This document shows, in pieces, positions 25,780-34,911 of a DNA stretch of 64,000 nt. Under the pieces are notes generated by a model. That model was not told the origin of the DNA and made no database searches. It saw only the letters and a list, made by a program, of their open reading frames with translations. Every line of letters begins with the position of its first letter. Within the stretch, counting starts at the first letter, position 1. Position numbers and translations under genes: made by a program. The stretch lies in the NCBI GenBank assembly GCA_016936455.1, contig JAFGXV010000049.1:61767-125766 (forward strand), in the 5' to 3' direction. The DNA comes from Desulfuromonadaceae bacterium (GTDB lineage Bacteria > Desulfobacterota > Desulfuromonadia > Desulfuromonadales > Desulfuromonadaceae).

Positions 25780-26094
25780 TCAGTCACTGCGGAAGAAGAC
25801 CATGTAAATCAGAAAGAAGACGATGGCTGCACCACCGCCAACAAACAGAAACAGGCTGTCGGAGGATTGCTCCAGGTTCTTGTTGCCACCGTTGACGTAG
25901 TAGACCAGCGTCACCAGTGCCGTGATGCTCAGGACGCAGGATAGCAGCATTCGCCATTTCATCAACAGACAGATGACGACAAATAGCACTGCGCCAGCGA
26001 TAAACCAGCCATTGTGCAGCAGGTCCAGTTCGTGGATGGTGTTGACGATCTGGTTGGTTTCGAAGGGTTTAAGCCATTCCATGAGTTGTTCCAT
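25780..26094 (-). CDS. Small three-helix membrane protein, unknown function
   Basis: 104-aa protein not recognised as a named family. Hydrophobic segments at about 30-47 (WFIAGAVLFVVICLLM), 48-66 and 82-100 suggest three transmembrane helices, with a charged N-terminal region (MEQLMEWLKPFETNQIVN). It is probably co-transcribed with the small di-heme cytochrome downstream and may dock it at the membrane; this is inference from proximity only. Confidence 0.7.
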   Translation of the reverse strand: MEQLMEWLKPFETNQIVNTIHELDLLHNGWFIAGAVLFVVICLLMKWRMLLSCVLSITALVTLVYYVNGGNKNLEQSSDSLFLFVGGGAAIVFFLIYMVFFRSD

Positions 26095-26237
26095 AAGCCA
26101 TTCTCCACAGTGGATCGAAAGCTGTCAGGGCTGTTTGAGCCGGCCAGGTTTTCGTGTGGATGAAACCGGTTCGGCGACAGACGTTCACACCTTAACAGGT
26201 TCTGGTGGAAATTCAAGGTCTAAAGTTGTTGAAATCC

Positions 26238-26267
26238 TTGACTCTACGGAGCTTTCCTGCCTATGAT
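26238..26267 (+). promoter_or_regulatory. Probable promoter of murI operon
   Basis: TTGACT, 18-bp spacer, TATGAT on the plus strand, about 62 bp before the murI GTG. Both boxes match sigma-70 at 5 of 6. Confidence 0.6.
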
Positions 26268-26328
26268 CACGGCCTTGAATTTTACCGGCAACATTTCTGT
26301 GCTGCGTAAGTGCTGATGAGGTGCGGTT

Positions 26329-27141
26329 GTGACCGACTATTCTATCGGTGTGTTTGATTCCGGCGTTGGCGGGCTGACGGTGCTCAAGGAGATTCGTCGC
26401 TATCTGCCCGGCGAGAACCTGATTTATCTCGGCGATACGGCCCGGGTGCCCTATGGTACCAAAAGTGCGGAGACGGTTGTCCGCTACGCCCAGCAGGCGG
26501 CGGCTTTTTTGTGGCACAAGCAGGTCAAAATGATCGTGGTGGCCTGTAATACGGCGTCATCGGTCGCGCTCGAGCATCTGCAGCATTCCTTTCCCGTTCC
26601 TGTTGTCGGCGTGATCGTTCCAGGAGCGCGTGAGGCGGTGCGCCTGACCCGCAGTGGCCGGATCGGGGTGATCGGCACCGAGGGGACGGTCAATAGCGAC
26701 GCCTATCCACGCGAGATACACTCCCTGGCCACGGACTGCCGGGTCTGGTCAGCGGCTTGTCCGCTGTTTGTGCCTCTGGCTGAGGAAGGCTGGGCTGAGC
26801 ACGAAATCGCCCGACTGGCGGCACTGGAGTATCTGGCGCCGCTGCTGGAACAGCAGATTGACACGCTGGTGCTGGGCTGTACCCATTATCCCTTGCTCAA
26901 GAACACCCTGCGCGCGCTGTTGCAGCCGGAGATTCAACTGGTTGACTCTGCGGAACAAACGGCATTGACGGTGCGCCATCTTCTGGGTGACAATGACAAA
27001 TTGCTCACAGTGTCACCCGGGCGCTGCAAATTTTACGTCACGGATGTGCCGACGCGTTTTGTCCGCGTTGGTAGCGATTTCTGGGGCCAACCCCTTGGCG
27101 AAGTTGAGCGGGTCAACTTGCCACTTCTTGACGAGAAATGA
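26329..27141 (+). CDS. murI: Glutamate racemase
   Basis: 270-aa cytoplasmic racemase supplying D-glutamate for peptidoglycan. The active-site motifs are FDSGVGGLTVL (Asp, Ser), VVACNTASS (first catalytic Cys) and LVLGCTHYPLL (second catalytic Cys). The start is GTG at 26329, the only start giving the canonical DYSIGVFDSG N-terminus. It is followed after 7 bp by a GerMN-domain protein and then metH. Confidence 0.97.
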   Translation: MTDYSIGVFDSGVGGLTVLKEIRRYLPGENLIYLGDTARVPYGTKSAETVVRYAQQAAAFLWHKQVKMIVVACNTASSVALEHLQHSFPVPVVGVIVPGAREAVRLTRSGRIGVIGTEGTVNSDAYPREIHSLATDCRVWSAACPLFVPLAEEGWAEHEIARLAALEYLAPLLEQQIDTLVLGCTHYPLLKNTLRALLQPEIQLVDSAEQTALTVRHLLGDNDKLLTVSPGRCKFYVTDVPTRFVRVGSDFWGQPLGEVERVNLPLLDEK

Positions 27142-27148
27142 TGTACGC

Positions 27149-27790
27149 ATGAAACGACAGTGGCTGTGGCTGCTGGGCTGTCTGCTGCTGGTCGCGGTCG
27201 GACTGGCCGTCGGCCGTTCTTTTCTGGATCTTCAGGCGGTTTCCGAGACGCCGCATCCCGTCCGCGAAGCTGTGGTGCAGCGCGAAGTCGTTCTTTTTTT
27301 CGGTGATCCGCAGACGCGCTACTTGCTGGATGAAGTGCGGCCTGTTGCCGATGCTCCGGACGAATTGCTGGTTTTGCGCCATGTGATTGAGGCCCTGATT
27401 GAAGGCCCCAGGGGTGAGCTGCTGCCGGTCCTTCCGTCCCAGGCGCACCTGCTGGACTTGAGCCAGGCCGCGGACGAGTTGGTGCTCGATTTCGATCAGG
27501 CGCTGATTGATTATCATCCTGGCGGGAGCAGTTCCGAGCTGTTGACGATTCATGCGCTGACCAATACGGTGGCGGCCAATTTCCCGACCATCCGTCGCTT
27601 GCGTCTGAAGGTTGACGGGCAGCCGCTGGTGACCCTGAAAGGCCATGTGGATTTGAGCCTGGCCCTTGAGGCTGATTTTTCTTTGATCCGGCAGACTGTT
27701 GAAGCGGAAATCCCGCAGCACGGGCAGCTGCCGGAAAGTTTAACCGTTGGAGAACAAACGAATGAGTTCCTTCCTCAAGACCCTCAGTGA
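27149..27790 (+). CDS. GerMN-domain protein
   Basis: 213-aa protein with a single N-terminal transmembrane anchor (LWLLGCLLLVAVGLAVG) and a GerMN domain at about 45-185 (VVLFFGDPQTRYLLDEVRPV; LIEGPRGELLPVLP; LTNTVAANFPTIRRLRLKV; GHVDLSLAL). GerMN domains occur in sporulation and lipoprotein contexts and are probably cell-wall associated. Here it follows murI. The 3' end overlaps metH by 29 bp in another frame. The function is unknown. Confidence 0.8.
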   Translation: MKRQWLWLLGCLLLVAVGLAVGRSFLDLQAVSETPHPVREAVVQREVVLFFGDPQTRYLLDEVRPVADAPDELLVLRHVIEALIEGPRGELLPVLPSQAHLLDLSQAADELVLDFDQALIDYHPGGSSSELLTIHALTNTVAANFPTIRRLRLKVDGQPLVTLKGHVDLSLALEADFSLIRQTVEAEIPQHGQLPESLTVGEQTNEFLPQDPQ

Positions 27791-30176
27791 TCAGGTATTA
27801 ATCCTCGACGGTGCCATGGGCACCATGCTGCAGGCGCGCGGCCTCAAGGCTGGAGACTGTCCGGAGCGGATGATTCTGGATGCCCCTGACGTGGTCAGCG
27901 GTGTGCACCGCGAATACGCCGAAGCCGGAGCTCAGATTCTGGTGACCAATACCTTTGGCGGCAGTCGGGTGAAACTGGCTCATTATGGTCTGGAAAAGCG
28001 GGTTCATGAGATCAATGCCCGGGCTGTTGAGCTGGTGCGCCAGGGCATGGCGGGGACGCAGGCCTCCTTTATCGGCGCCAGTATCGGTCCGAGCGGACGT
28101 TTCGTCGAGCCCGTCGGCGATGCCGGGTTTGATGAGATGGTCGAAATTTTTGGTGAGCAGGTGAAGGCTTTTGTCGATGCTGGTGCCGATCTCATCAGCT
28201 GCGAAACCTTTCTCGATCTGCGCGAACTGAAGGCGGCGGTCATGGCCTGTCGTGAGTATTCCAACCTGCCGATCATTGCCATGATGACCTTCGATGACGG
28301 TGGCCGTACGGTGTTGGGAACCTCGCCCGAGGCTGCCGCCGTCACCCTTGAGGCTCTGGGCGTCCACGTGGTGGGCAGCAATTGCGGATTGGGGATCGAT
28401 GGCATGTACGAGATTTTGCGGCGTATGCGTCAGGTCAGTTCTCTGCCGCTGATTGCTCAGGCCAATGCCGGGCTGCCGATTCTGGTTAATGGCGAGACGG
28501 TCTTCCCGGCGTCCCCCGAGGAGATGACTGCCTACCATGAGCGTCTGATCGCGCTGGGTGTGCGCGTGATCGGCGGCTGTTGTGGCACCACGCCTGAGCA
28601 TATTCGGGTCATGCGTCAGGCCCTCGATGGCTTTGATCCGCAGTGGACGGCCCCGCCACGGCGTGGCTTTCTGGCCAGCCGTACCGAGGTGGCCGCATTT
28701 GGCCCGACGCAGCGTTGCGCCATTATTGGCGAACGAATCAACCCCACGGGCAAGAAAGCTTACAGCGCGGAATTGCGGGAAGGTAAAACGGCCTATATCC
28801 GCCGCGAAGCCCAGCTCCAGGCTGAGGCCGGTGCTCATCTGCTCGATGTCAACTGCGGCGCTCCCGGCGTGGATGAGCCGCTGGCGCTGGAGCGTGCCGT
28901 TTATGCTGTGACCGGTGTGACTTCACGCCCGCTGGTGCTCGATTCCTCCGATATCATTGCCTTGGAGCGCGGTCTGAAGGCGGCCGACGGCAAGGTGTTG
29001 ATCAACTCTGTCAATGGCGAAGAAAAAAGCCTGGCTGCCGTGCTGCCGCTGGCGAAAAAATATGGCGCTGCCGTGATCGGCCTGACCCTTGACGAGACCG
29101 GTATTCCCCGCACAGCCGCGGGTCGGGTGGCGATTGCGCGTAAAATTATCGCCCGGGCCGAGGCCATGGGACTGCCCCGCTGTGATCTGGTGATCGATTG
29201 CCTGGCACTGACCGTGTCGGCGGAGCAGGATCAGGCTGCCCAGACGCTGCAGGCGATCCGCACCCTGACCCGGGAGGACGGCGTGGCCACGGTTCTGGGA
29301 GTCAGCAATATCTCCTTCGGCCTGCCACAGCGTCCCCTGATTTCGTCGACCTTTTTCGCCATGGCGCTGGAAGCCGGGTTGAGTGCGGCGATTATCAACC
29401 CCAAGGACGAGCGGATGATGGAGGTCTGGCATGCGGCCATGGTGCTGACCGGCAAGGATCCGCGCGCCGAGCGCTATATCGAGGCGTATGCCGCGGTTCC
29501 GGCTCCTGAGGCCGCAGCACCTGAAGTTGCCGGCGGTGCGCCGCAGACGCTGTTCGAGCGCCTGGGGCGCTGCGTGATCCAGGGAGACAGCGACCTGGTG
29601 GTGGGGCTGGTGGAGGAAGCGCTGGCCGCTGGCCACGATGCCCTGGCCATCAGCAATGACGGCTTGTTGCCGGGACTGGAGGAGGTCGGCCGTCAGTTCG
29701 GCGCCAACCGCATCTTTTTGCCCCAGGTTCTCCTCAGCGCCGAAACCATGCAGCGCGCCTTTGGCCGGCTGAAGGAAGAACTGCGTCAGGCCGGCGTGGC
29801 CAGTCGCGGGCGGATTCTCATGGCCACGGTTGAAGGCGATATCCATGATATCGGCAAGAATATTGTCTGCACCCTGTTGGAAAATCATGGTTTCGAAGTG
29901 ATCGATCTCGGCAAGAATGTCTCGGCGCAGCGTATTGTCGAGCAGGCGCAGCAGCAACAGGTGGATGCCGTAGGCCTGTCCGCGCTGATGACCACCACCC
30001 TTCAGCAGATGCAGGTGACCCTGGAGGCCCTGCGCGCAGCTGGGATCAAGGTCTTTACCATGATCGGTGGTGCGGTCGTCACCCAGGAGTACGCCGATGA
30101 GATTGGTGCCGATCTCTATGCCGTGGACGCGCTGCAGGCCGTCGAAAAGGTGAAACAGCTGCTCAAGAAAGGCTAG
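27762..30176 (+). CDS. metH: B12-dependent methionine synthase, lacking the reactivation domain
   Basis: 804-aa enzyme that methylates homocysteine from methyl-tetrahydrofolate. Residues 1-300 are the homocysteine domain (LDGAMGTMLQ; zinc Cys in GSNCG and GGCCGTTPE). Residues 310-580 are the pterin-binding domain (IGERINPTGKKAY; LLDVNCGAPGVDE). Residues 600-804 are the cobalamin cap and B12-binding domain (DIHDIGKNIV, with the axial His). The S-adenosylmethionine reactivation domain of E. coli MetH (about 1227 aa) is missing, so a separate reactivating protein is expected. ATG 27762 is preceded by GGAG. Confidence 0.95.
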   Translation: MSSFLKTLSDQVLILDGAMGTMLQARGLKAGDCPERMILDAPDVVSGVHREYAEAGAQILVTNTFGGSRVKLAHYGLEKRVHEINARAVELVRQGMAGTQASFIGASIGPSGRFVEPVGDAGFDEMVEIFGEQVKAFVDAGADLISCETFLDLRELKAAVMACREYSNLPIIAMMTFDDGGRTVLGTSPEAAAVTLEALGVHVVGSNCGLGIDGMYEILRRMRQVSSLPLIAQANAGLPILVNGETVFPASPEEMTAYHERLIALGVRVIGGCCGTTPEHIRVMRQALDGFDPQWTAPPRRGFLASRTEVAAFGPTQRCAIIGERINPTGKKAYSAELREGKTAYIRREAQLQAEAGAHLLDVNCGAPGVDEPLALERAVYAVTGVTSRPLVLDSSDIIALERGLKAADGKVLINSVNGEEKSLAAVLPLAKKYGAAVIGLTLDETGIPRTAAGRVAIARKIIARAEAMGLPRCDLVIDCLALTVSAEQDQAAQTLQAIRTLTREDGVATVLGVSNISFGLPQRPLISSTFFAMALEAGLSAAIINPKDERMMEVWHAAMVLTGKDPRAERYIEAYAAVPAPEAAAPEVAGGAPQTLFERLGRCVIQGDSDLVVGLVEEALAAGHDALAISNDGLLPGLEEVGRQFGANRIFLPQVLLSAETMQRAFGRLKEELRQAGVASRGRILMATVEGDIHDIGKNIVCTLLENHGFEVIDLGKNVSAQRIVEQAQQQQVDAVGLSALMTTTLQQMQVTLEALRAAGIKVFTMIGGAVVTQEYADEIGADLYAVDALQAVEKVKQLLKKG

Positions 30177-30183
30177 ATGACCG

Positions 30184-30648
30184 ATGGTTGGGGGCTATAA
30201 CCACAATTTCCGCTACAAGGGCGAGGTCTACCACGTGCAGACGGAGGACAGTGGTATTGCACGGGCGCAGATCACGACCCTGCTCTATCGCGGGGGAACG
30301 ATTCTCGGGCGCAAGACGATCCACTACCAGGATCTGCTTGGGCAGGCGGATCTGCCCCGGCTCGTCGAGGAGCAGATGAAAGTCCAGCATAAGCAGATGC
30401 TGCAGGAGCTGAAGGATGGTGGCTTCGATGAGCGGATAGCGGCTCTGGACATGCCGTTTGAGATGCCAGCGGAACAGCTGGCTGCGATGCCACAGCCTGA
30501 TGAAGCTGAGGTGGAAGTGACGGTGGAAGCTTCCTCCCCGCCGATTGTTGTCTCTGATGCCACACGGCAGAAACGGGTCGATTCCCAGCGGCCCCAGGTC
30601 AGTTTTGACGATCAGGTCCTTGCCTATCTCAAGGCGGGACGGCCCTGA
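30184..30648 (+). CDS. Conserved hypothetical soluble protein
   Basis: 154-aa protein not recognised. The N-terminal half is compact and basic (GYNHNFRYKGEVYHVQTEDS; QITTLLYRGGTILGRKTIHY), with a predicted beta-strand pattern. The C-terminal half is acidic, with an FDDQVLAYLKAG end. No signal peptide, membrane segment or metal motif is seen. It lies 7 bp after metH and 36 bp before a histidine kinase gene, so it may share the transcript. Confidence 0.6.
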   Translation: MVGGYNHNFRYKGEVYHVQTEDSGIARAQITTLLYRGGTILGRKTIHYQDLLGQADLPRLVEEQMKVQHKQMLQELKDGGFDERIAALDMPFEMPAEQLAAMPQPDEAEVEVTVEASSPPIVVSDATRQKRVDSQRPQVSFDDQVLAYLKAGRP

Positions 30649-30684
30649 TCGCCCGACAATTCATCCCGTAAAGGAAGTTCGCCT

Positions 30685-32187
30685 GTGCTGAAAAGCAGTC
30701 TTATTTTTCGCATTATCGTCATGAATGTTCTGCTGTTGACGGTGGGTATCGGTATTTTTACCGCGTTTCACTACAAGCGTGACCGGCAGAATATGCTGGA
30801 ACTGACCATTGACGGGGCTGAAATTCTTATGGCCACCATCGAGAATGCGATTTTTAACTCTAAATGCAAGGGGGACTCAAAGAAGCTGCAGAGTACCCTG
30901 GAGTTTATTTCGAACAGTCCCAATCTGCGAGGGGTACGCATCTTTAACCCCGACACGGGCTTGGTCATCAATTCTTCCGTTTCTGAAGAAATCGACCAGC
31001 CGGTTCTGATGCAGGAGCTGGAGACGTATCGCTCCGGCAAGAGCTCGGCGCTGTTCGAGGATAAGGGCGAGGAAATTCTGGGGATCGTGCGCCCCATTCG
31101 CAGTCGCGCGTTGTGCCAGGAGTGTCATGGGCGGGAGAAAGCCGTTCTCGGTGTGCTGAATCTCAACTATTCCATGTTGTTCACCACGGAGAAGCTGGCG
31201 AAGTCTTCACGCTGTTTTTCCCTGTCGATGGTGTTTATCACGGTGCTGCTGTCGATCGGGGTCTCCGTGATTCTGATCCGTTATGTACGTAAGCCGATTC
31301 AGGTGATGACGCGACGGATGGCCCGGGTAGAGCAAGGGGAAAAGAATGTGCGCATGGTGCCCAAGTATCATGACGAGATTTCCTACCTGATGCACAGTTT
31401 CAACTCTATGCTCGACAGGCTGGAGACGGCTCAGAAGGAACTGGAGGAATTTCATTTCCAGCAGATGGAGCAGGCAGACCGGTTAGCTTCCATCGGCGAA
31501 ATGGCCACGGGCATGGCACATGAGATCAAGAATCCTCTGGCCGGGATCAGCGGCGCGGTGACTGTTTTGGCCGATGATTTTCCGCCGGGGGATGAACGAC
31601 GGCAGGTGGTGCAGGATATCCTGGCTCAGATCGCCCGTTTGAACAAAACGGCATCGGATTTGCTCAACTTTGGCCGTCCGGGGCTGCCGCAGCATGATTA
31701 TCTGAACCTGAACGATCTGGTGAAGGAAACCCTGTTTTTCGTTGCTCAGCATCCCGAGGCTAAAAATGTCACCCAGCAGGTGGCTCTCGATGACGAACTG
31801 CCTCCAGTGTGGGTGGATCGCAAGCAGGTTCAGCAGGTGCTGCTTAATATCATGATCAATGCATTGCAGTCTATGCCCGATGGGGGTGTCCTGAACCTAC
31901 GCAGTGGTGTGGTCATGGATGACGCAACGCCGCGCTCGGTTGAGGTGACCATCGGCGATACCGGTAAAGGCATTGCGGCGGATCAGCTGGAAAAAATCTT
32001 TACCCCGTTTTTTACCACCAAGTTGCGCGGTACCGGCCTGGGACTGTCTATCTGCCGGCAGTTGGTCAAGCAGAATGCCGGGCACCTCGAAGTGGAGAGT
32101 GCCCTGGGCCAAGGAACAACGTTTACCCTGACCTTTCCGGCTGCAACCCTGGCAGAATCAGGACCGCAAGAGGAACCCCATGAATAA
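30685..32187 (+). CDS. Membrane histidine kinase with c-type heme motif in periplasmic sensor
   Basis: 500-aa kinase: TM1 (about 7-27), a periplasmic domain (28-175) with CQECH (C144-H148), TM2 (about 180-200), HAMP, DHp with His279 in GMAHEIKNPLAG, and HATPase (N box NIMINALQSM, GDTGKGI, GTGLGLSI). The CxxCH motif in the sensor implies covalent heme and therefore redox or ligand sensing (inference); similar kinases are known in Geobacter relatives. GTG 30685 follows AAAGGAAG. Its stop overlaps the next gene, the cognate NtrC-type regulator, by 8 bp. Confidence 0.9.
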   Translation: MLKSSLIFRIIVMNVLLLTVGIGIFTAFHYKRDRQNMLELTIDGAEILMATIENAIFNSKCKGDSKKLQSTLEFISNSPNLRGVRIFNPDTGLVINSSVSEEIDQPVLMQELETYRSGKSSALFEDKGEEILGIVRPIRSRALCQECHGREKAVLGVLNLNYSMLFTTEKLAKSSRCFSLSMVFITVLLSIGVSVILIRYVRKPIQVMTRRMARVEQGEKNVRMVPKYHDEISYLMHSFNSMLDRLETAQKELEEFHFQQMEQADRLASIGEMATGMAHEIKNPLAGISGAVTVLADDFPPGDERRQVVQDILAQIARLNKTASDLLNFGRPGLPQHDYLNLNDLVKETLFFVAQHPEAKNVTQQVALDDELPPVWVDRKQVQQVLLNIMINALQSMPDGGVLNLRSGVVMDDATPRSVEVTIGDTGKGIAADQLEKIFTPFFTTKLRGTGLGLSICRQLVKQNAGHLEVESALGQGTTFTLTFPAATLAESGPQEEPHE

Positions 32188-33544
32188 ATATCGCGTGCTG
32201 ATTGTGGATGACGAGCAACTGATTCGCTGGTCGCTGGAACAGAGCTTAAAAAAGCAGGGTTACCAGGTTCAGACAGCCTGTTCGGGAGAAGACGCGCTGG
32301 AGATCGTGCGCAATGAGTCCCCGGACCTGGTGCTGCTCGATATTCAGATGCCCGGAATTGATGGCATCGAAACCCTTGAGCGGATCAAGGAAATTGATGC
32401 CGATATCAGTGTCATCATGATTACCGCTCTCGGAGTGCTGGAAACAGCGGTCAAGGCGATGCAGCTCGGTGCCTACGATTATATCAACAAGCCGTTCAAT
32501 CTGGACGAGCTGTCGGTGGTCATGCGCAAGGCGCTCGAAACCCAGGCCCTGAAGAAGGAGGTCGAACACCTGCGTAGCGAAAAGAAGCGTACCCAGGGTT
32601 CGTCACGGATTATTGCCCGCAGCCACCATATGCTCAGTGTGCTGGATATGGTGGAGAAGGTCGCGCGCAGCGATGCTTCCACCGTCCTGATTCAGGGGGA
32701 GAGTGGCACCGGCAAGGAGCTGATTGCGCGTGCGCTGCATTTCGACAGTTCACGCGCAGAGCAGCCTTTTATGGCGATCAACTGCGCGGCAGTACCCGAA
32801 ACCCTGCTTGAGAGCGAGTTGATCGGCCATGAAAAAGGTGCCTTTACCGATGCCAAGGCGCAGAAGAAAGGGTTATTCGAGCTGGCCAACGGCGGCACGG
32901 TCTTTCTGGATGAGATTGGCGATATGCAGATGGGGATGCAGGCCAAGCTGCTGCGCGTGCTCGAAGAGCGCTCCTTCCGGCGCATCGGCGGCACCAAGGA
33001 TATCCGGGTCGATATCCGCATTGTTGCGGCGACCAATAAGGATCTGATCAAAGGTATTGAGGAGGGCACGTTTCGCAAGGACCTTTATTATCGCATCCAG
33101 GTGATACCGATCTATCTGCCGCCTCTGAGGGAGCGGCGGGATGACATCCTGCCGCTGGCGACGTTCTTTGTCGAGCATTTCAACCGCGAGTTCGGTAAAA
33201 GCTTCAGCGGTTTTACCCCACTGGCCCAACAATCCATTCTGGAGTATGACTGGCCGGGCAATATCCGGGAATTGCGGAATGTCATTGAGCGGGCTGTTAT
33301 TCTTGAAGGCGGCGACCGATTGGAGCTGGAAATGCTGCCAAGCTGCCAGAGCGAGTTCGAGCCCGAGGCGGTGACCAGTGATTTTGTGCTGCCGCCGGAG
33401 GGGATAGATCTTGAAGTGGTTGAAAAACAGCTGATTCAGCAGGCGCTGTCCATGTGTCAGGGGAATCAGTCCCAGGCCGCGCGCAAGTTGCACCTGGGCG
33501 TGGACGCGTTCCGTTATCGTATGAAGAAGTTTGGTCTGCTCTAG
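32180..33544 (+). CDS. NtrC-family sigma-54 response regulator
   Basis: 454-aa regulator. The receiver (5-118) has [16 protein letters not shown] and NKPFNLDEL. The AAA+ domain (about 145-375) has [17 protein letters not shown] and the sigma-54 contact loop reading GAFTDA instead of the usual GAFTGA. The C-terminal Fis helix-turn-helix is [20 protein letters not shown]. It is translationally coupled to the heme-motif kinase, so they form a two-component pair. GAFTDA variants exist in other activators; whether this one contacts sigma-54 normally is untested. Confidence 0.93.
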   Translation: MNKYRVLIVDDEQLIRWSLEQSLKKQGYQVQTACSGEDALEIVRNESPDLVLLDIQMPGIDGIETLERIKEIDADISVIMITALGVLETAVKAMQLGAYDYINKPFNLDELSVVMRKALETQALKKEVEHLRSEKKRTQGSSRIIARSHHMLSVLDMVEKVARSDASTVLIQGESGTGKELIARALHFDSSRAEQPFMAINCAAVPETLLESELIGHEKGAFTDAKAQKKGLFELANGGTVFLDEIGDMQMGMQAKLLRVLEERSFRRIGGTKDIRVDIRIVAATNKDLIKGIEEGTFRKDLYYRIQVIPIYLPPLRERRDDILPLATFFVEHFNREFGKSFSGFTPLAQQSILEYDWPGNIRELRNVIERAVILEGGDRLELEMLPSCQSEFEPEAVTSDFVLPPEGIDLEVVEKQLIQQALSMCQGNQSQAARKLHLGVDAFRYRMKKFGLL

Positions 33545-33582
33545 CGGTTGACCGTTCCCTGATCCTCAGCGAGGGGTCTGAT

Positions 33583-34911
33583 ATGTCCTCATCTGTGCCG
33601 GAGCTGTTTCTGATTGACGGCTCCTCCTACATTTACCGCGCCTATTACGCCATCCGTCATCTCTCCACCTCGCAGGGGGTGCCCTGTAATGCGGTCTTCG
33701 GTTTTACCAAGATGCTGCTCAAGGTCATGCGCGATTACCAGCCGCCTCAGCTGGCCGTGGTGTTTGACGCCAAAGGGCCCACCTTCCGCAAGGACATTTA
33801 TCCCGACTACAAGGCCAACCGGGCGCAGATGCCCGAGGATCTGGTGCCACAGATCCCACTGATCAAGGAGGTCGTGGCGGCGTTCAACCTGCCGGTGGTG
33901 GAACTGTCCGGCTACGAGGCCGATGATCTGATTGCCACCATTGCCCGGCATAAGGAACGGGAGGGCCTGAGCGTCACCGTGGTGACCGGCGACAAGGACC
34001 TGATGCAGATCGTCAGCGCACGGATTCATCTGCTCGACACCATGAAAGACAAGATTATTGGCCTGCCCGAAGTGGCCGAACGCTTTGGCGGCACACCGGA
34101 CAAGGTGATCGAGGTGCAGGCCTTGGCCGGTGACAGTTCGGATAATGTTCCGGGTGTGCCGGGCATCGGCGAAAAAACGGCCAAGCAGCTCATTGAACAG
34201 TTTGGCAGTCTTGAACAGGTGCTGGCGCGGGTCGATGAGGTCAAAGGGGCCAAACGCCAGCAGAATCTGCGCGACTTCGCCGACCAGGCCCGCTTGTCGC
34301 GGACGCTGGTCACCTTGGTCGATACGGTGCCGCTGGATCTGCAGCAGTATGATTTCGTCCTGCAGTCTCCCGACGCACAGCGTCTGGCGGCTCTGTTTCG
34401 CCAGCTGGAATTCCAGCAGCTCTATGATGAGTTTGCCCCGCGCGAAACGGCGTCACCGGTGCAGGCGTGCGATTATGTCTGTGTCTGCGAAGAATCGCAG
34501 CTTGATGAGCTGTGCTGTGGTCTGGAGCAGGCGGGCTGTTTCAGTCTGGATACGGAGACGACCTCACTGGATCCGCTGCAGGCCGATCTGGTCGGGTTGT
34601 CCTTCAGTTGGCAACCCGGCCGTGCCTATTATGTGCCCATCGGCCATGTGGGTGGCGGGGCGGAAGAGCAACTGCCGCGTGACAAGGTGCTCACGGCTTT
34701 GCAGCCCCTGCTCGAAGATGCCGCGCTGGCCAAAGTCGGGCAGAATATCAAATACGATGCGCTGGTGCTGCGCCGGGCGGGTATCCGGCTGCAGGGCATC
34801 GTTGCCGATACCATGCTCCAGTCCTATCTGCTGTTCCCGGCGGCCCGTTCCCACGGCCTTGATGCCCTGGCGCTGGAGCATTTTGGTCACCGCATGATCA
34901 GCTATGAGTAG
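33583..34911 (+). CDS. polA: DNA polymerase I, 5' part (5'-3' exonuclease), ends at in-frame amber codon
   Basis: 442 codons. The 5'-3' exonuclease domain (LFLIDGSSYIYRAYYAI; TVVTGDKDLMQ; ALAGDSSDNVPGVPGIGEKT) is followed by the first part of the 3'-5' exonuclease domain (FSLDTETTSLDP; KVGQNIKYDALVL), then stops at SYE-TAG. The next codons continue polA in the same frame. A GAG to TAG change would explain it. Other genes here (htpG, metH, the NtrC regulator) end in TAG, so amber is a normal stop in this genome. The product would keep the flap nuclease but lose polymerase. It may be a real mutation or a sequencing error. Confidence 0.9.
   Translation: MSSSVPELFLIDGSSYIYRAYYAIRHLSTSQGVPCNAVFGFTKMLLKVMRDYQPPQLAVVFDAKGPTFRKDIYPDYKANRAQMPEDLVPQIPLIKEVVAAFNLPVVELSGYEADDLIATIARHKEREGLSVTVVTGDKDLMQIVSARIHLLDTMKDKIIGLPEVAERFGGTPDKVIEVQALAGDSSDNVPGVPGIGEKTAKQLIEQFGSLEQVLARVDEVKGAKRQQNLRDFADQARLSRTLVTLVDTVPLDLQQYDFVLQSPDAQRLAALFRQLEFQQLYDEFAPRETASPVQACDYVCVCEESQLDELCCGLEQAGCFSLDTETTSLDPLQADLVGLSFSWQPGRAYYVPIGHVGGGAEEQLPRDKVLTALQPLLEDAALAKVGQNIKYDALVLRRAGIRLQGIVADTMLQSYLLFPAARSHGLDALALEHFGHRMISYE

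Noticed and set aside
34909..34911. Amber codon in polA read as pyrrolysine or another inserted residue
   Set aside because: Several genes in the window (htpG, metH, the NtrC regulator) use TAG as their normal stop. No pyl genes or downstream PYLIS-like structure were seen. A nonsense change or base error is simpler.
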